From contig NZ_SACR01000002.1 of assembly GCF_004016505.1 (NCBI RefSeq), positions 372,001 through 436,000 of the forward strand: 64,000 nt of DNA, written 5' to 3'. The notes under the pieces are model-generated. The model did not search any database, had not been told where the DNA came from, and worked only from the letters and a program-made list of their open reading frames with translations. The position numbers and the translations under genes were made by a program. How positions within the stretch are numbered: the first letter of the stretch is position 1; the number at the start of each line of letters is the position of its first letter. This document shows, piece after piece, positions 26,033 to 35,414 of the stretch. The stretch comes from Rubrivivax rivuli (lineage in GTDB: Bacteria > Pseudomonadota > Gammaproteobacteria > Burkholderiales > Burkholderiaceae_C).

Positions 26033-27823
26033 ATGGCCCGATCTCCACGCCCCCTGCCCCCCGCCACAGCCGCCTGGTGCTGCGCACTGCTGCTGGGTTG
26101 GCTGCTGCTTTTCAGCGCCGCGGCGCGTGCCACTGCGGGCGGCCCGGCGGCCGAGGGGCCCGCCAGCCTGCTGCTCGACAGCCGCCCTGCCGTGCCTGTC
26201 TGGCCCGCGGTGCAGGTGCTGCCCGACCCCGCAGCCCAGTGGTCGCTGAACGACGTGCTGGCCACGCCGCAGCGCTTCCAGGTGCCCACCGGCACCGTCT
26301 CGAACCTCGGCCGCAGCGCCAGCGTGCTGTGGCTGCGCTTCGCGGTGGAGGTGCCCGGCGCCCTGCCCGTGCAGCGCGTGCTGCAGATCGACTACCCCTC
26401 GCTGAACCTCATCGATGTGTATGTGCTGAGCCAGGGCGAACTGGTGCAGCACCTGCGCCTGGGCAACCAGCAGCGCGGCGCCGACAAGGTGATGCCGGCG
26501 CGCACGCACGCCGCCCCGCTGAACCTGGCGCCCGGCCGCCACGAGCTGCTGCTGCGCGTGCAGACGCAGAGCTCGATGGTGCTGCCCATCACCGTGCGCA
26601 CGCCGCAAGACTTCACCGCGCACGAATCGCGGTCGCAGGTCCTGCTGGGCATCGTCATCGGCCTGGCGCTGTGCATGCTGATCTACAGCCTCACGCACTG
26701 GATCACGCTGCGCGACGCGCTGTTCCTGGATTACGCCCTGCTGCTGGCGGGCAACCTGGTGTTCGTGCTGGCCTACTTCGGCCTGGGCGCGCAGTACCTG
26801 TGGCCCGACTGGCCCGCCCTGTCGATGAGCGTGGCGCCGATGGCGGTGATGGTGGCCGTGGCCGCGGCAGCGCGCTTCATGAACGCGGCGCTGGCGGTGT
26901 GGGAGGTGAGCCGCTTCATCTCGCGCGTGCTGCAGGGCATCAGCATCGCGGCGCTGCTGGCCCTGGGCGCCACGCTGACGGGGCTGCTCGACTACCGCAG
27001 CGCGCAGTCCGCCGTCACCGCGCTGGGCATGGTGGCCACCATCGCGGTGCTGCCGGCGGCCTACATCCGGGCCCGGCAGGGCGCTCACACGGCGGTCTAC
27101 ATGCTCTTCGGCTGGGCCTTCTATGCCGTGGGCGCGGTGGTCACGGCCGGGCTGCTGCGCGGCCATGTCGAGCCCACGTTCTGGGCGCAGCACGTCTACC
27201 CCTTCTCTCTGATGGTGGAGATGAGCGCCTGGATGGCCGTGCTCAGCCTGCGCGTGCAGGCCATCCACCGCAGCGCCGACCGCGCGCGCCTGGAGACCGA
27301 GACCCTGCGCACGCTGGCGCAGACCGACGCCCTCACCGGCCTGCCCAACCGCCGCGGCCTGCAGCAGCACCTGACGGCTGCGCTGCCCCAGGCGCGCCCG
27401 CAGCAGCTGCTGGCGCTGTACCTGCTGGACCTGGACGGTTTCAAGCCCGTGAACGACCGCTACGGGCACGACGTGGGCGACGCCTTGCTCGTGGCCGTGG
27501 GGCAGCGCCTGAAGACGCAGCTGCGCGCCAGCGACGTGGTGGCGCGCCTGGGCGGCGACGAATTCGTGGTGCTGGCCGCCGGGCTGCCCGACGAATCCAC
27601 CGCCCAGACCCTGGGGCAGAAGATGCTGGCAGCCTTCGAAGAGCCTTTCGTCATCGAGGGGCAGCACTGCCGCGTGGGCCTGACCGCCGGCTACGCCCTG
27701 GCACCGTTGGACGGCCACACCGCCGACGAATTGATCAAGCGCGCCGATGCCGCCATGTATGCCGGCAAGGAAGCCGGCCGCCACCGCGTGCAGCGCGGCG
27801 GGCGCTCGCTCGCCACGGCCTGA
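26033..27823 (+). CDS. diguanylate cyclase with 7TMR-DISM sensor
   Basis: 596 residues: signal-like first helix, an extracellular 7TMR-DISMED2-type domain (about 45-195, with the SASVLWLRFAVEV strand), seven membrane helices (about 205-400), a short linker, then GGDEF (about 430-590). The cyclase motif GGDEF is intact, with DALTGLPNRRG at its start, and RASD five residues ahead of GGDEF matches the RxxD inhibitory site for product feedback. Makes c-di-GMP from two GTP. Divergent from the patatin-barrel gene and convergent with the winged-helix regulator. The input ligand is unknown, though DISM domains often bind carbohydrates. Confidence 0.93.
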   Translation: MARSPRPLPPATAAWCCALLLGWLLLFSAAARATAGGPAAEGPASLLLDSRPAVPVWPAVQVLPDPAAQWSLNDVLATPQRFQVPTGTVSNLGRSASVLWLRFAVEVPGALPVQRVLQIDYPSLNLIDVYVLSQGELVQHLRLGNQQRGADKVMPARTHAAPLNLAPGRHELLLRVQTQSSMVLPITVRTPQDFTAHESRSQVLLGIVIGLALCMLIYSLTHWITLRDALFLDYALLLAGNLVFVLAYFGLGAQYLWPDWPALSMSVAPMAVMVAVAAAARFMNAALAVWEVSRFISRVLQGISIAALLALGATLTGLLDYRSAQSAVTALGMVATIAVLPAAYIRARQGAHTAVYMLFGWAFYAVGAVVTAGLLRGHVEPTFWAQHVYPFSLMVEMSAWMAVLSLRVQAIHRSADRARLETETLRTLAQTDALTGLPNRRGLQQHLTAALPQARPQQLLALYLLDLDGFKPVNDRYGHDVGDALLVAVGQRLKTQLRASDVVARLGGDEFVVLAAGLPDESTAQTLGQKMLAAFEEPFVIEGQHCRVGLTAGYALAPLDGHTADELIKRADAAMYAGKEAGRHRVQRGGRSLATA

Positions 27824-27844
27824 AGGCGCTGCCGATGCCGGCGC

Positions 27845-29902
27845 TCAGTCGCTGGCGACAGCCGCCGGGCCGGCAACGGCACCCGGGCTGGCCTGCGCCG
27901 CCGCGCGGGCGCGCAGCTGGTGCACGACGCTGTCCACCGACTCCAGCAGCGCGCCGTCCAGATGGTGCGCCTGCCACACGGGTGCCGAGCCGGGCTCGGC
28001 AGGGTTCCAGTCCTGGCGGTGCAACTGCGCCGCCACGGCCCGGCACACCTCGGCCGCGCGGAGCAGGCCCGCGTCCCGGATGTGGAACACCAGCTGACCT
28101 GCACCCACCTCCACGGCAGGGTAGGCAATGTCGGCATGGTTGCGCAGCACCTCGGCCGCACGCTTGTGGAAGGCCAGCAGCAGTTCAGGCGCATGCTGCA
28201 TGCGCGCCAGCAGCGCGCCGTTCAGGCTGAGCAGGCCCAGGCACATGGGCAGGCCCCGCGCCCGGGCCTGCCAGTGAGGCCCGTGAAAGGCCGCGCCGAG
28301 GCTGGACTCCGGGGCAAGACCCGTCAGCGGCGAGACATGCAGCGCACCCACCATCGCCTGGGCCTGCTGGCGCAGGGCGGCGTTCTCCTGGAGCAGCGTG
28401 GCCACCTGGTGGCGCGAGCGTTCCAGGTCGGCCTGCACGTCCTCGATGTTGCGTTCAGCCTCCAGGATGCGCACCAGCTGAGCCGCATCGCTGGCGTGGC
28501 GGGCAGCCTGCGCCGCCGTCTGCTGGCGCGCCCAGGTCAAGGCCAGGCCACAGCGCCCGGCGCGCTCGGCCAAGTCGCTGGCAACACCGTACATCCAGGG
28601 CAGGTTGCTCACATGACCGGGGCGCTGCGCGACCTCGATGCAGCCCTCGATGTGCTGCAGCGCCTCGGCATACCGACCTGAACGGGCCAGCAGGATCGCC
28701 TTCAGGGTCAGGAACATCTGCTGGCGTTCCGCATGCACGGGGCTGCCAGCCCCGGCCGACAAGTCCATGGCCTGCTCAAGATCGGCCATCGCCTGCCAGG
28801 CCTCGTCCACACGGCCCAGCTTTTCGAGCAGGCTCGCCCGGTTGCCCAGGGCCGGCTCGCGCCGGTTGACGGCCCCGAGTTCGGCGATGTCGCGGATCAA
28901 GGCCTCGACCAGGGCCAGGCCTTCCTCGTAGGTGGCCCGTGCCTGGGCGGCATGGCGCTCGGCCTCCAGCTGCTCGCCCAGGTTGATGAGGAAGACGATC
29001 TCGTTGCAGCGCTCGGCCAGGATCTGCTGCGTGGCGTTCTGGCTGATGGCATAGGCCAGGCTGTCCCGACACAAGCGCAGGCCGCTCTGCGCGTTGCTCT
29101 TGTCGCGAAACGCCGCCGCCATGTAGCTCTTGCAGCGCATCAGGTCCTCCGGGCTGCCCGAGGCCCGCAGCACCTCGTGGGCTGCCTGCAGATACCGAAG
29201 GCCCAAGGCGCTGTCACCCGCGGCCACGTGAACGCAGCCCAAGGCCAGCCGCGCCTGGGCTTCGAGCTGATCGCTGCCTTCAGCGCGCGCCACCTGCAGG
29301 GCCTGCGCCGCCAGCCTGGCAGCCGCGCCCGCCGTGCCGCGCCGCAGGGTCAGTGCAGAACACAGCGCCAGCGCCTGCACGCGTGCAGTGGGCGAAGGGA
29401 CCTGGCCTGCCAACACCAGGGCGCGCTCCGCGAGCAGCTGGGCCTCGTCGAACCGGCCGGCGTCGCGGGCAGCCTTGGCCTGTTGCAGCAGGTCAAGCAC
29501 CCCGGCGGCACCCGGCTCTGCCAAGGGTTTGCCGCCGGCCGGGGCGACCGAAGCGTCCCGGAGCTGCCCCACGAACCGGTAGCCCACGCCATGCACCGAG
29601 GCGAAGAAGGCGGGCTGCTGGGCCGTATCGCCGCAGGCACGCCGCGCTTCCATCATCGCGCGCGCCAGCATCTTGGAAGAGACGCTGGGCCGGGGCCAGA
29701 CCTCCTTCAACAGCTCGGCATGCGGCACCACGCGCGCACGGTGCGCGATGAGGTAGAGCATCAGATCGAAAACCCGCCGCCGCAGGGCCTGGGGCCGGCC
29801 ATCGACGAGAAGCTCACGCGTGCCGGCCCGCAACTCGCAATTCCCGAAGCAAAGGACAGGGGGCTGGGCCGCGACGGGCGGTTCGTGGGCGATGCGGTTC
29901 AT
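27845..29902 (-). CDS. winged-helix/TPR transcriptional regulator with degenerate GGDEF-like C-terminus
   Basis: 685 residues from ATG 29902 (MNRIAHEPPV). N-terminal OmpR/CadC-type winged helix (about 20-110, with LRRRVFDLMLYLIAHRARVV and GVGYRFVG). Then a long helical region with TPR-like repeats (about 130-480), a predicted coiled coil (about 485-525), and a final domain resembling GGDEF: SPLTGLAPESSL mirrors DxLTGLPNRRxL, and GAGQLVFHI occupies the GGDEFVVLL position. The catalytic motif is lost, so it may bind a nucleotide or serve as a dimer module. No membrane segment. Sits between two GGDEF genes and is divergent from the PAS-GGDEF-EAL gene. Confidence 0.82.
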   Translation of the reverse strand: MNRIAHEPPVAAQPPVLCFGNCELRAGTRELLVDGRPQALRRRVFDLMLYLIAHRARVVPHAELLKEVWPRPSVSSKMLARAMMEARRACGDTAQQPAFFASVHGVGYRFVGQLRDASVAPAGGKPLAEPGAAGVLDLLQQAKAARDAGRFDEAQLLAERALVLAGQVPSPTARVQALALCSALTLRRGTAGAAARLAAQALQVARAEGSDQLEAQARLALGCVHVAAGDSALGLRYLQAAHEVLRASGSPEDLMRCKSYMAAAFRDKSNAQSGLRLCRDSLAYAISQNATQQILAERCNEIVFLINLGEQLEAERHAAQARATYEEGLALVEALIRDIAELGAVNRREPALGNRASLLEKLGRVDEAWQAMADLEQAMDLSAGAGSPVHAERQQMFLTLKAILLARSGRYAEALQHIEGCIEVAQRPGHVSNLPWMYGVASDLAERAGRCGLALTWARQQTAAQAARHASDAAQLVRILEAERNIEDVQADLERSRHQVATLLQENAALRQQAQAMVGALHVSPLTGLAPESSLGAAFHGPHWQARARGLPMCLGLLSLNGALLARMQHAPELLLAFHKRAAEVLRNHADIAYPAVEVGAGQLVFHIRDAGLLRAAEVCRAVAAQLHRQDWNPAEPGSAPVWQAHHLDGALLESVDSVVHQLRARAAAQASPGAVAGPAAVASD

Positions 29903-30123
29903 GAAGCTGCGGCGTGGCACCGGGTGGCGTTGGAAGAGCCGGGGCGACCTCGGCCGCGGCGAGGCCGCGACCCTAACGGGCCCCCGAGGGCAGGCAGGCG
30001 GCCCGCGGGTTCAATCCTGGCTCAATCTTGTCGCCGCGGCCGCCAGAGTGTGGCTCCGATCACTTCTGATGACAAGAATGATTCTCTTCGAGGGCCAACC
30101 GCCCCGGCCTTCACGCCGACCCC
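29903..30123. other. divergent regulatory gap
   Basis: 221 bases between the winged-helix regulator and the PAS-GGDEF-EAL gene, both starts facing outward. The right half (about 30010-30090) is less GC-rich than the surroundings. No consensus -35/-10 pair or clear inverted repeat was found by eye. If the regulator controls the neighbour or itself, its site should be here. Confidence 0.4.
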
Positions 30124-32172
30124 TTGCTCCGACGTCCACCGTTGAAACGCGCTTTCCGACCGGGCACCGCCGCCCTGACGCTCATCCTGCTGGGGCCAGC
30201 GCTCCTGCTGGCGGTGTTCAGCTTCCACGGGCCGAAGGGAGGCCCCCAGGCTGCAAGGACCCCGTGGCTGGCCGAAGCACACGCTGCCGACCCAGCGGGC
30301 CGGGGCTTGGCGTCTGCGCCCACCCCTGCGCCGCCTCCGAAGAGCGCGCCGTCGGCGCTCGGCCTGGCCTGGGCGGTGCTGCTGCTGGGCTACGGCGGCG
30401 GTGGTCTGCTCTGGTGGCGGCTGCACCGTCACCACCAACGGGCACGCCAGCGCATCGATCTGCTGGCACGCTTCTTCGCGAACAGCGGGGAGTCGATGGC
30501 CATCCTCGACAAGGAACTGCGCCTCATCGAAGTGAACCCGGCCTTCGAACGCGAGACCGGCCATGAGGCCGCTTCCATCCTGGGCACAGACTCACGCCTG
30601 CTGCTGGCCGATGCGGCCCAGGATCCCGAACTTCTGGCCCAGCAGTTCGGCACCCTGGCCACCACCGGGCTGTGGCGCGGCGAGGTGTGGGTGCGGCACA
30701 AGGAAGGCCACGAGTACCCGCGCTGGACGACGATGTCGGTGGTGCGCGACGAACTGGGCCGGGTCACGCACTACGTGTGCAGCGCCATCGATCTCTCGCA
30801 AGTCAGGCAGGCCGAGGAGAGCCTGCGACACCTGGCCAGCCACGACCCGCTGACGCAACTGCCCAACCGCGCCCACCTGAGGGGCCAGCTCGAGGTGGCG
30901 CTCGCCGCGGCCCATCGCGACCGGCACGGGCTGGCCGTTCTGTTCGTCGACCTCGACCACTTCAAGAAGGTCAATGACAACCTGGGCCACGGCGTGGGCG
31001 ACGCGCTGCTGGTGGAGGTGGCGCGCCGCCTGCGGGCGCTGGTGCGGGGCACCGACATCGTGGCGCGCCTGGGCGGCGACGAATTCGGGCTGGTGCTCAC
31101 GACCGAGAGCCCGGGGGCGGCCGCGGCCGCCGAGGCCCTGGCCAGCAAGGTCTTGCACAGCCTGAGCCAGCCGTGTGTGGTGCAGGGGCACGAGATCTAC
31201 TCCAGCCCGAGCATCGGCATCGCGCTGGCCCCGGACAACGGCGAAGACAGCGCCACGCTGATGAAAAACGCCGACGCGGCGATGTACCACGCCAAGCGCC
31301 AGGGCCGGAACAACTACCAGTTCATCACGCCGGCCTTGAGGGAGTCCATGCAGATGCAGCTGGCGCTGGATGTCGGCCTGCGCGGCGTGGCACGACGAGG
31401 CGAACTCGTGCTGCACTACCAGCCGCAGCTGGACTTGCGCAGCGGGCTCATCATCGGCGTGGAAGCGCTGGTGCGCTGGCAGCACCCCCAGCTCGGGCTG
31501 GTGCCGCCCTCCAACTTCATACCCCTGGCCGAGGAAACCGGGCAGATCGAGCCCATCGGCCTGTGGGTGCTGGAGCAGGCGCTGCAGCAGGTGGCGCTCT
31601 GGCGCCAGGCCGGGCATGCCAGGCTGCGCGTGGCCGTGAACGTCTCTGCCCGGCAACTGCAGGCCGACAGCTTCGTGGGCGAGGTGGCCCGGGCGCTGGA
31701 ACGGCATCACCTCCCCAGCAACGCGCTGGAGCTGGAGCTGACCGAAGGCGTCGCGATGGGCGACCCCGAGCGCATGGCCACGCTGCTCGGGCAGTTGCGC
31801 CGCATCGGCGTGGCCGTGGCCATCGACGACTTCGGCACGGGCTACTCCAGCCTGGCCTATCTGAAACAGTTGCCCTTGAGTTGCCTGAAGCTCGACCGCA
31901 GCTTCGTGAGCGACATCGAGCGTGATGCCAACGACGCCGTCATCTGCTCGGCCTCCATCCAGCTGGCGCACAGCCTGGGCGTGGGCGTGGTGGCAGAGGG
32001 GGTGGAAACCACCTCGCAGCTGGAGTTCTTGCGCCACCTGGGCTGCGACGTGGTGCAGGGCTACTTCATCAGCCGGCCGCTGAGCAGCGCCGACTGCTCA
32101 CGCTTCCTGCAGGAAGAGGCTGCGCCGCGCCGCGGCGGCCCCACGCCGCCCGCGACGCCGCGGGCTGCCTGA
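30124..32172 (+). CDS. PAS-GGDEF-EAL c-di-GMP signalling protein
   Basis: 682 residues. Two membrane segments (about 14-34 and 80-100) flank a Pro/Ala-rich loop, then PAS (about 115-225), GGDEF (about 235-395, intact GGDEF with RGTD inhibitory site five residues before), and EAL (about 410-660, with VEALVRW, NVSARQL, ELTEGV, DDFGTGYSSL, KLDRSF, AEGVET). Both catalytic motifs appear intact, so it may make or hydrolyse c-di-GMP. No ATG exists in frame after a stop at 30079-30081; TTG 30124 or TTG 30142 (giving a KRAFRP start) must be used. Divergent from the winged-helix regulator. Confidence 0.9.
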   Translation: MLRRPPLKRAFRPGTAALTLILLGPALLLAVFSFHGPKGGPQAARTPWLAEAHAADPAGRGLASAPTPAPPPKSAPSALGLAWAVLLLGYGGGGLLWWRLHRHHQRARQRIDLLARFFANSGESMAILDKELRLIEVNPAFERETGHEAASILGTDSRLLLADAAQDPELLAQQFGTLATTGLWRGEVWVRHKEGHEYPRWTTMSVVRDELGRVTHYVCSAIDLSQVRQAEESLRHLASHDPLTQLPNRAHLRGQLEVALAAAHRDRHGLAVLFVDLDHFKKVNDNLGHGVGDALLVEVARRLRALVRGTDIVARLGGDEFGLVLTTESPGAAAAAEALASKVLHSLSQPCVVQGHEIYSSPSIGIALAPDNGEDSATLMKNADAAMYHAKRQGRNNYQFITPALRESMQMQLALDVGLRGVARRGELVLHYQPQLDLRSGLIIGVEALVRWQHPQLGLVPPSNFIPLAEETGQIEPIGLWVLEQALQQVALWRQAGHARLRVAVNVSARQLQADSFVGEVARALERHHLPSNALELELTEGVAMGDPERMATLLGQLRRIGVAVAIDDFGTGYSSLAYLKQLPLSCLKLDRSFVSDIERDANDAVICSASIQLAHSLGVGVVAEGVETTSQLEFLRHLGCDVVQGYFISRPLSSADCSRFLQEEAAPRRGGPTPPATPRAA

Positions 32173-32180
32173 GCGCCCAT

Positions 32181-32198
32181 GGCGCCAGGCCCGGCGCC
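32181..32198. terminator. short GC hairpin between convergent genes
   Basis: GGCGCC stem repeated around an AGGCCC loop, between the EAL gene and the AAA ATPase gene. Six-base stem, no U-tract. Weak evidence. Confidence 0.2.
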
Positions 32199-33199
32199 TA
32201 CTGCACGAAGCCGATCGTCGATCGCTTGCCGCTGGCACCGGGCAGATCGGCCAGCTCGATGGTGCTGCGGCCGGCCAGCCGGGCATTGCCGAAGGCCGTC
32301 ATCCAGGCGCGGCGCATCTCGCGCGGGGCGGTGCTGGCCAGGCGTTCGAGCACGGCCTCCGAAGGCTGCTCGTCGAAGCGCTGGCCCCAGTCGTGGCTGG
32401 CGCGCAGCTGGCGGTACAGGCGCAGCGCGATGGCGCGCGCCGCATCGGCATCGGGCGCCTGCACCTCGAACACGTTCATGCGGTTGAGGATGGGCTCGGG
32501 GATGCTGCGCTCGTCGTTGGCCGTGGCCACCCAGATCACCTGGCTGGCGTCGATGGCGACCTCGGCGAACTCGTCGGTGAAGGCGCCGGCGGTGTCGTGC
32601 TCCAGCAGGCTGTACAGCGCGCCCAGCGGGTCGTAGGCGTGCTCGGCGCGCGCCTTGTCGATCTCGTCGACCACCATCACCGGGTTGGCGTACTGGCCGT
32701 CGACCAGGGTCTCGAAGACCTTGCCCGGCCGCGCGCCCTTCCATTGGCTGGAGGCGCCGCTGAGCACCCAGCCGGCGGTGAGGCTGCTCATGCTGATGAA
32801 GCCCAGGCCCGTGCCCAGCAGCTGCGCGATCTCGCGCGCGAAGTGGGTCTTGCCGATGCCCGGCGGGCCCAGCAGCAGCATGGGCGTGATCTCCAGCGCG
32901 TCGCGGCTGTCGGTGCACAGCGCGAGCTGGCGCTTGACGTCGTCGAGCACCGCATTGAAGTTGGGCATCTCGTCGTAGAGATGGTCCATGGCCGGCAGGC
33001 CGCCGGGCTTGACCTGGAAGCGCTCGGGGCCCTTCTCCAGCATGCGCTCGTAGGTGGCACGCAGGTTCTCGTGTTCACGCTGGGGCAGCTTGTCGAGGCG
33101 CTTTTCCACCTCGTCCAGGCGGTACACCGCCCGCATGCGGGCCACGGGCAGACCGTGGCCGAGGTGAGAAACAGGGACCAGGCCGGTTTCAGCGCTCAT
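32198..33199 (-). CDS. Lon-like AAA+ ATPase without protease domain
   Basis: 333 residues: an N-terminal helical part (about 1-90, LDEVEKRLDKLPQREHENL) followed by an AAA+ module with Walker A GPPGIGKT near residue 112, Walker B VMVVDEID near 175, sensor-1 ATAN near 228, and an arginine finger region PILNRM. Order and sequence resemble the ATPase part of Lon, but the Ser-Lys protease domain is absent and the protein ends soon after the small lid. It may act as a remodelling ATPase. GGAG precedes the ATG at 33199. Single gene; partner unknown. Confidence 0.8.
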   Translation of the reverse strand: MSAETGLVPVSHLGHGLPVARMRAVYRLDEVEKRLDKLPQREHENLRATYERMLEKGPERFQVKPGGLPAMDHLYDEMPNFNAVLDDVKRQLALCTDSRDALEITPMLLLGPPGIGKTHFAREIAQLLGTGLGFISMSSLTAGWVLSGASSQWKGARPGKVFETLVDGQYANPVMVVDEIDKARAEHAYDPLGALYSLLEHDTAGAFTDEFAEVAIDASQVIWVATANDERSIPEPILNRMNVFEVQAPDADAARAIALRLYRQLRASHDWGQRFDEQPSEAVLERLASTAPREMRRAWMTAFGNARLAGRSTIELADLPGASGKRSTIGFVQ

Positions 33200-33532
33200 C
33201 AGGCGGGCTCCTTCCACTTGCACCGAACGTTTGCACGGGACACACGGACGACAAGAGAACCTTGCAGGTGCGTCTTGATTGAAGCAAAGCGTGCCACAAG
33301 CAGGCCTTGAATCAAACCCGGTCTCACACCGCAAATCGGGGCATCAGGGCTCGTTCGGCCCCGGCTTGCGGGCAGGCTTCACGCCAGCGCCATGCCGTTC
33401 GTCGCCGCTTTCTGCCGCTGGCCGCTGCAAGCCTGCAGACCATCGCAAGCCCGTCGCGGCGCGGGGCGGCGCTGCCTACAGTGCACCCATCGACAAAGCG
33501 CAACGCAACACCGCACAGAAGGACACCCCGCC
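33200..33532. other. 333-base divergent gap without confident features
   Basis: Lies between the AAA ATPase gene (minus) and a small ORF (plus). It holds short open frames on both strands but none with RBS, recognisable protein or sensible composition. A TACAGT hexamer at 33477-33482 followed by GCACCC could be a -10 for the small gene. No repeat, tRNA or terminator was seen. Confidence 0.4.
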
Positions 33533-33706
33533 ATGAACACCACCGCCCAGAACACCCTGAAGCCCGCCACCCCCGCCCGCCTGTCGGCCCTGGCCCTGGC
33601 CAGCGTGATGACGGTGGCCATGCTGCTGGCCGTCAACGGCCTGGCCACCAGCGAGCCCACCGCAGCGCAACTGGCGCACCATGGCGTCACGGCGCCCAAG
33701 GCCTGA
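33533..33706 (+). CDS. small exported or membrane peptide, unknown function
   Basis: 57 residues, starting MNTTAQNTLKPATPARL, with one hydrophobic segment (about 18-38, LSALALASVMTVAMLLAVNGL) and a short polar tail (TSEPTAAQLAHHGVTAPKA). AAGGA sits about nine bases before the ATG. A rho-independent terminator follows 81 bases after the stop, so it looks like its own transcription unit. No family recognised. Could be a signal-anchored micro-protein; coding status is supported by RBS, hydrophobic profile and terminator. Confidence 0.6.
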   Translation: MNTTAQNTLKPATPARLSALALASVMTVAMLLAVNGLATSEPTAAQLAHHGVTAPKA

Positions 33707-33787
33707 AACCGCCCCCGGGCCCACGCCGGCCGCCCTGGCGCGGCCCACCGATCACTCCTGAGTCTCAGTCAACACCGAGACCCTTCC

Positions 33788-33815
33788 AGCCCCGGCTTGC
33801 CGGGGCTGTTTTTTT
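33788..33815 (+). terminator. rho-independent terminator
   Basis: Perfect 8-base stem AGCCCCGG/CCGGGGCT with CTTG loop, then G and seven T. It is the only classic intrinsic terminator found in the window. It ends the small-peptide transcript; ruvC comes from the other side. Confidence 0.85.
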
Positions 33816-33896
33816 GGGTTCGTGCGCCTTGCACGAACCGCCTCTCTTCGGGGCGGCGCGCCCAGCGCCAGTGCCGCCACGCGGCCAGCCCTGCCC

Positions 33897-34445
33897 TCAG
33901 AACGTGCGGCCCTTGCGGTACTGCGCGTGCTGGCGGCGCGCCAGCGGCGCGGCGGCGGCCAGCGCCGTGAACGAGGCCCCGGCGTGCGCGTGCGAGATGG
34001 CCAGGCCCAGGGCGTCGGCCGCGTCCTTGCCGGGCAGCGCGGGCAGCTTGAGCAGGCGCTTGACCATCTCCTGCACCTGGGCCTTGTTGGCCAGGCCGTG
34101 GCCCACCACGGCCTTCTTCATCTGCAGCGCCGTGTACTCGGCCACCGTCAGGCCGCCCGAGACCAGCGCGGCCAGCGCGGCGCCGCGTGCCTGGCCCAGC
34201 AACAGCGTGCTCTGAGGGTTGACGTTGACGAAGACGATCTCGGCGCAGGCGCAATCGGGCGTGTAGCGCTGCACCACCTCCTTCACGCCCTCGAAGATGA
34301 TCTTCAGCCGGCCCGGCAGGTCGCCGCGCGGCGCTTCCAGCGTGCTGATGGTGCCGCTGGCCACGTAGGCCAGGCGCGGGCCGTCGGCCTCGATGACGCC
34401 GAAGCCGGTGCGCTGCAAACCGGGGTCGATGCCGAGGATGCGCAT
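33897..34445 (-). CDS. ruvC: crossover junction endodeoxyribonuclease RuvC
   Basis: 182 residues. RuvC fold with catalytic acidic residues in [10 protein letters not shown] (first Asp), ACAEIVFVN (Glu), and [14 protein letters not shown] (the two C-terminal Asp). Resolves Holliday junctions with RuvAB, which are not encoded here. Its ATG overlaps the stop of the CdsA-like gene (TGATG). Confidence 0.96.
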   Translation of the reverse strand: MRILGIDPGLQRTGFGVIEADGPRLAYVASGTISTLEAPRGDLPGRLKIIFEGVKEVVQRYTPDCACAEIVFVNVNPQSTLLLGQARGAALAALVSGGLTVAEYTALQMKKAVVGHGLANKAQVQEMVKRLLKLPALPGKDAADALGLAISHAHAGASFTALAAAAPLARRQHAQYRKGRTF

Positions 34446-35407
34446 CAGAGCTTGAAGTACCAGCGGACCGAATGGAAGAACACGGGCGCCGCGAAACACA
34501 GCGGCGCCAGCCGGTCCAGCAGGCCCACGGCGCCCGTGACGCTGGCGGTGTTGCCCCAGTAGCGCACGCCGGCGTCCTTCTTCAGCGCCTTCATCACCAG
34601 TTCGCCCAGCGTGCCGGCGCCGCCGGCGATGAAGGCCATCGCCAGCGCCTGCCCGGCCTTGAAGGGCGTGACCCAGTACAGCAAGGCCCCCGTGATGCCC
34701 GCGGCCAGCGCGCCCGCGAACCAGGCCCGGTAGCTGAAGCTGCGGTCGATGTGGCGCGCCACGGGCCGGCGGCGCAGCCAGCGGCTGCAGGCCTCCTGCA
34801 CCAGTTGCGCCACCACCGCCACCACCACCAGGAAGAACAGCAGGAAGGCCCCGCGCCCCTCGAAACGCGGGAAGTTCAGCAGCAGCAGCGCGGGCGCGTG
34901 GCTCAGGCCGTAGACGCAGACCATGATGCCCCACTGGATCTTCGCGTTGCGCTCCAGGAAGCGCTCGGGGTCGCCGGCCAGGGCACTGGCCACCGGGATG
35001 GCGAGGAAGACGTAGACCGGGATGAAGACGGTGAACAGGTCGAAGAAGCGCCCGCCAGCCATCACGTACTGCAACGGCAGCACCACGAAGAACGCCAGCA
35101 GCAGGCTGCGGTGGTCGGCCCGGCGCGTGTGCATCAGCGTGATGAACTCGCGCAGCGCGAAGAAGCTGAAGGCGCCGAAGAGCAGCGTGGCCCCCACCGG
35201 GGCCGTGACCCACGCCAGCCAGAAGACCAGAGAACCCACCCACAGCGCACGCATGTCGCGCAGCAGGCGCAGGCGGCGGTCGCTCGCCTCGCCCTCGCGA
35301 CGCAGCAGCAGCAAGGCCAGCAGCGAGCCCACGGCCAGCAGCCCGAAGAGCACCACGAACAGCAGGCTCACCTGCTGGTCGACGCTGAGCTCGCGCAGGG
35401 TTCTCAT
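34445..35407 (-). CDS. CdsA-family phosphatidate cytidylyltransferase homologue
   Basis: 320 residues with about eight membrane helices. The C-terminal signature region ([17 protein letters not shown]...VGLLDRL) resembles the CdsA pattern KD...GLxDRxD, but the final Asp is Ala (DRLAP) and the Pro-Gly-His-Gly-Gly part is altered. CdsA makes CDP-diacylglycerol from phosphatidate and CTP. The neighbour plsC makes phosphatidate, so a lipid role fits. The altered signature means it may be a YnbB-type paralogue rather than the housekeeping enzyme. Inner membrane. Confidence 0.78.
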   Translation of the reverse strand: MRTLRELSVDQQVSLLFVVLFGLLAVGSLLALLLLRREGEASDRRLRLLRDMRALWVGSLVFWLAWVTAPVGATLLFGAFSFFALREFITLMHTRRADHRSLLLAFFVVLPLQYVMAGGRFFDLFTVFIPVYVFLAIPVASALAGDPERFLERNAKIQWGIMVCVYGLSHAPALLLLNFPRFEGRGAFLLFFLVVVAVVAQLVQEACSRWLRRRPVARHIDRSFSYRAWFAGALAAGITGALLYWVTPFKAGQALAMAFIAGGAGTLGELVMKALKKDAGVRYWGNTASVTGAVGLLDRLAPLCFAAPVFFHSVRWYFKL

Positions 35408-35414
35408 GCGCCGC

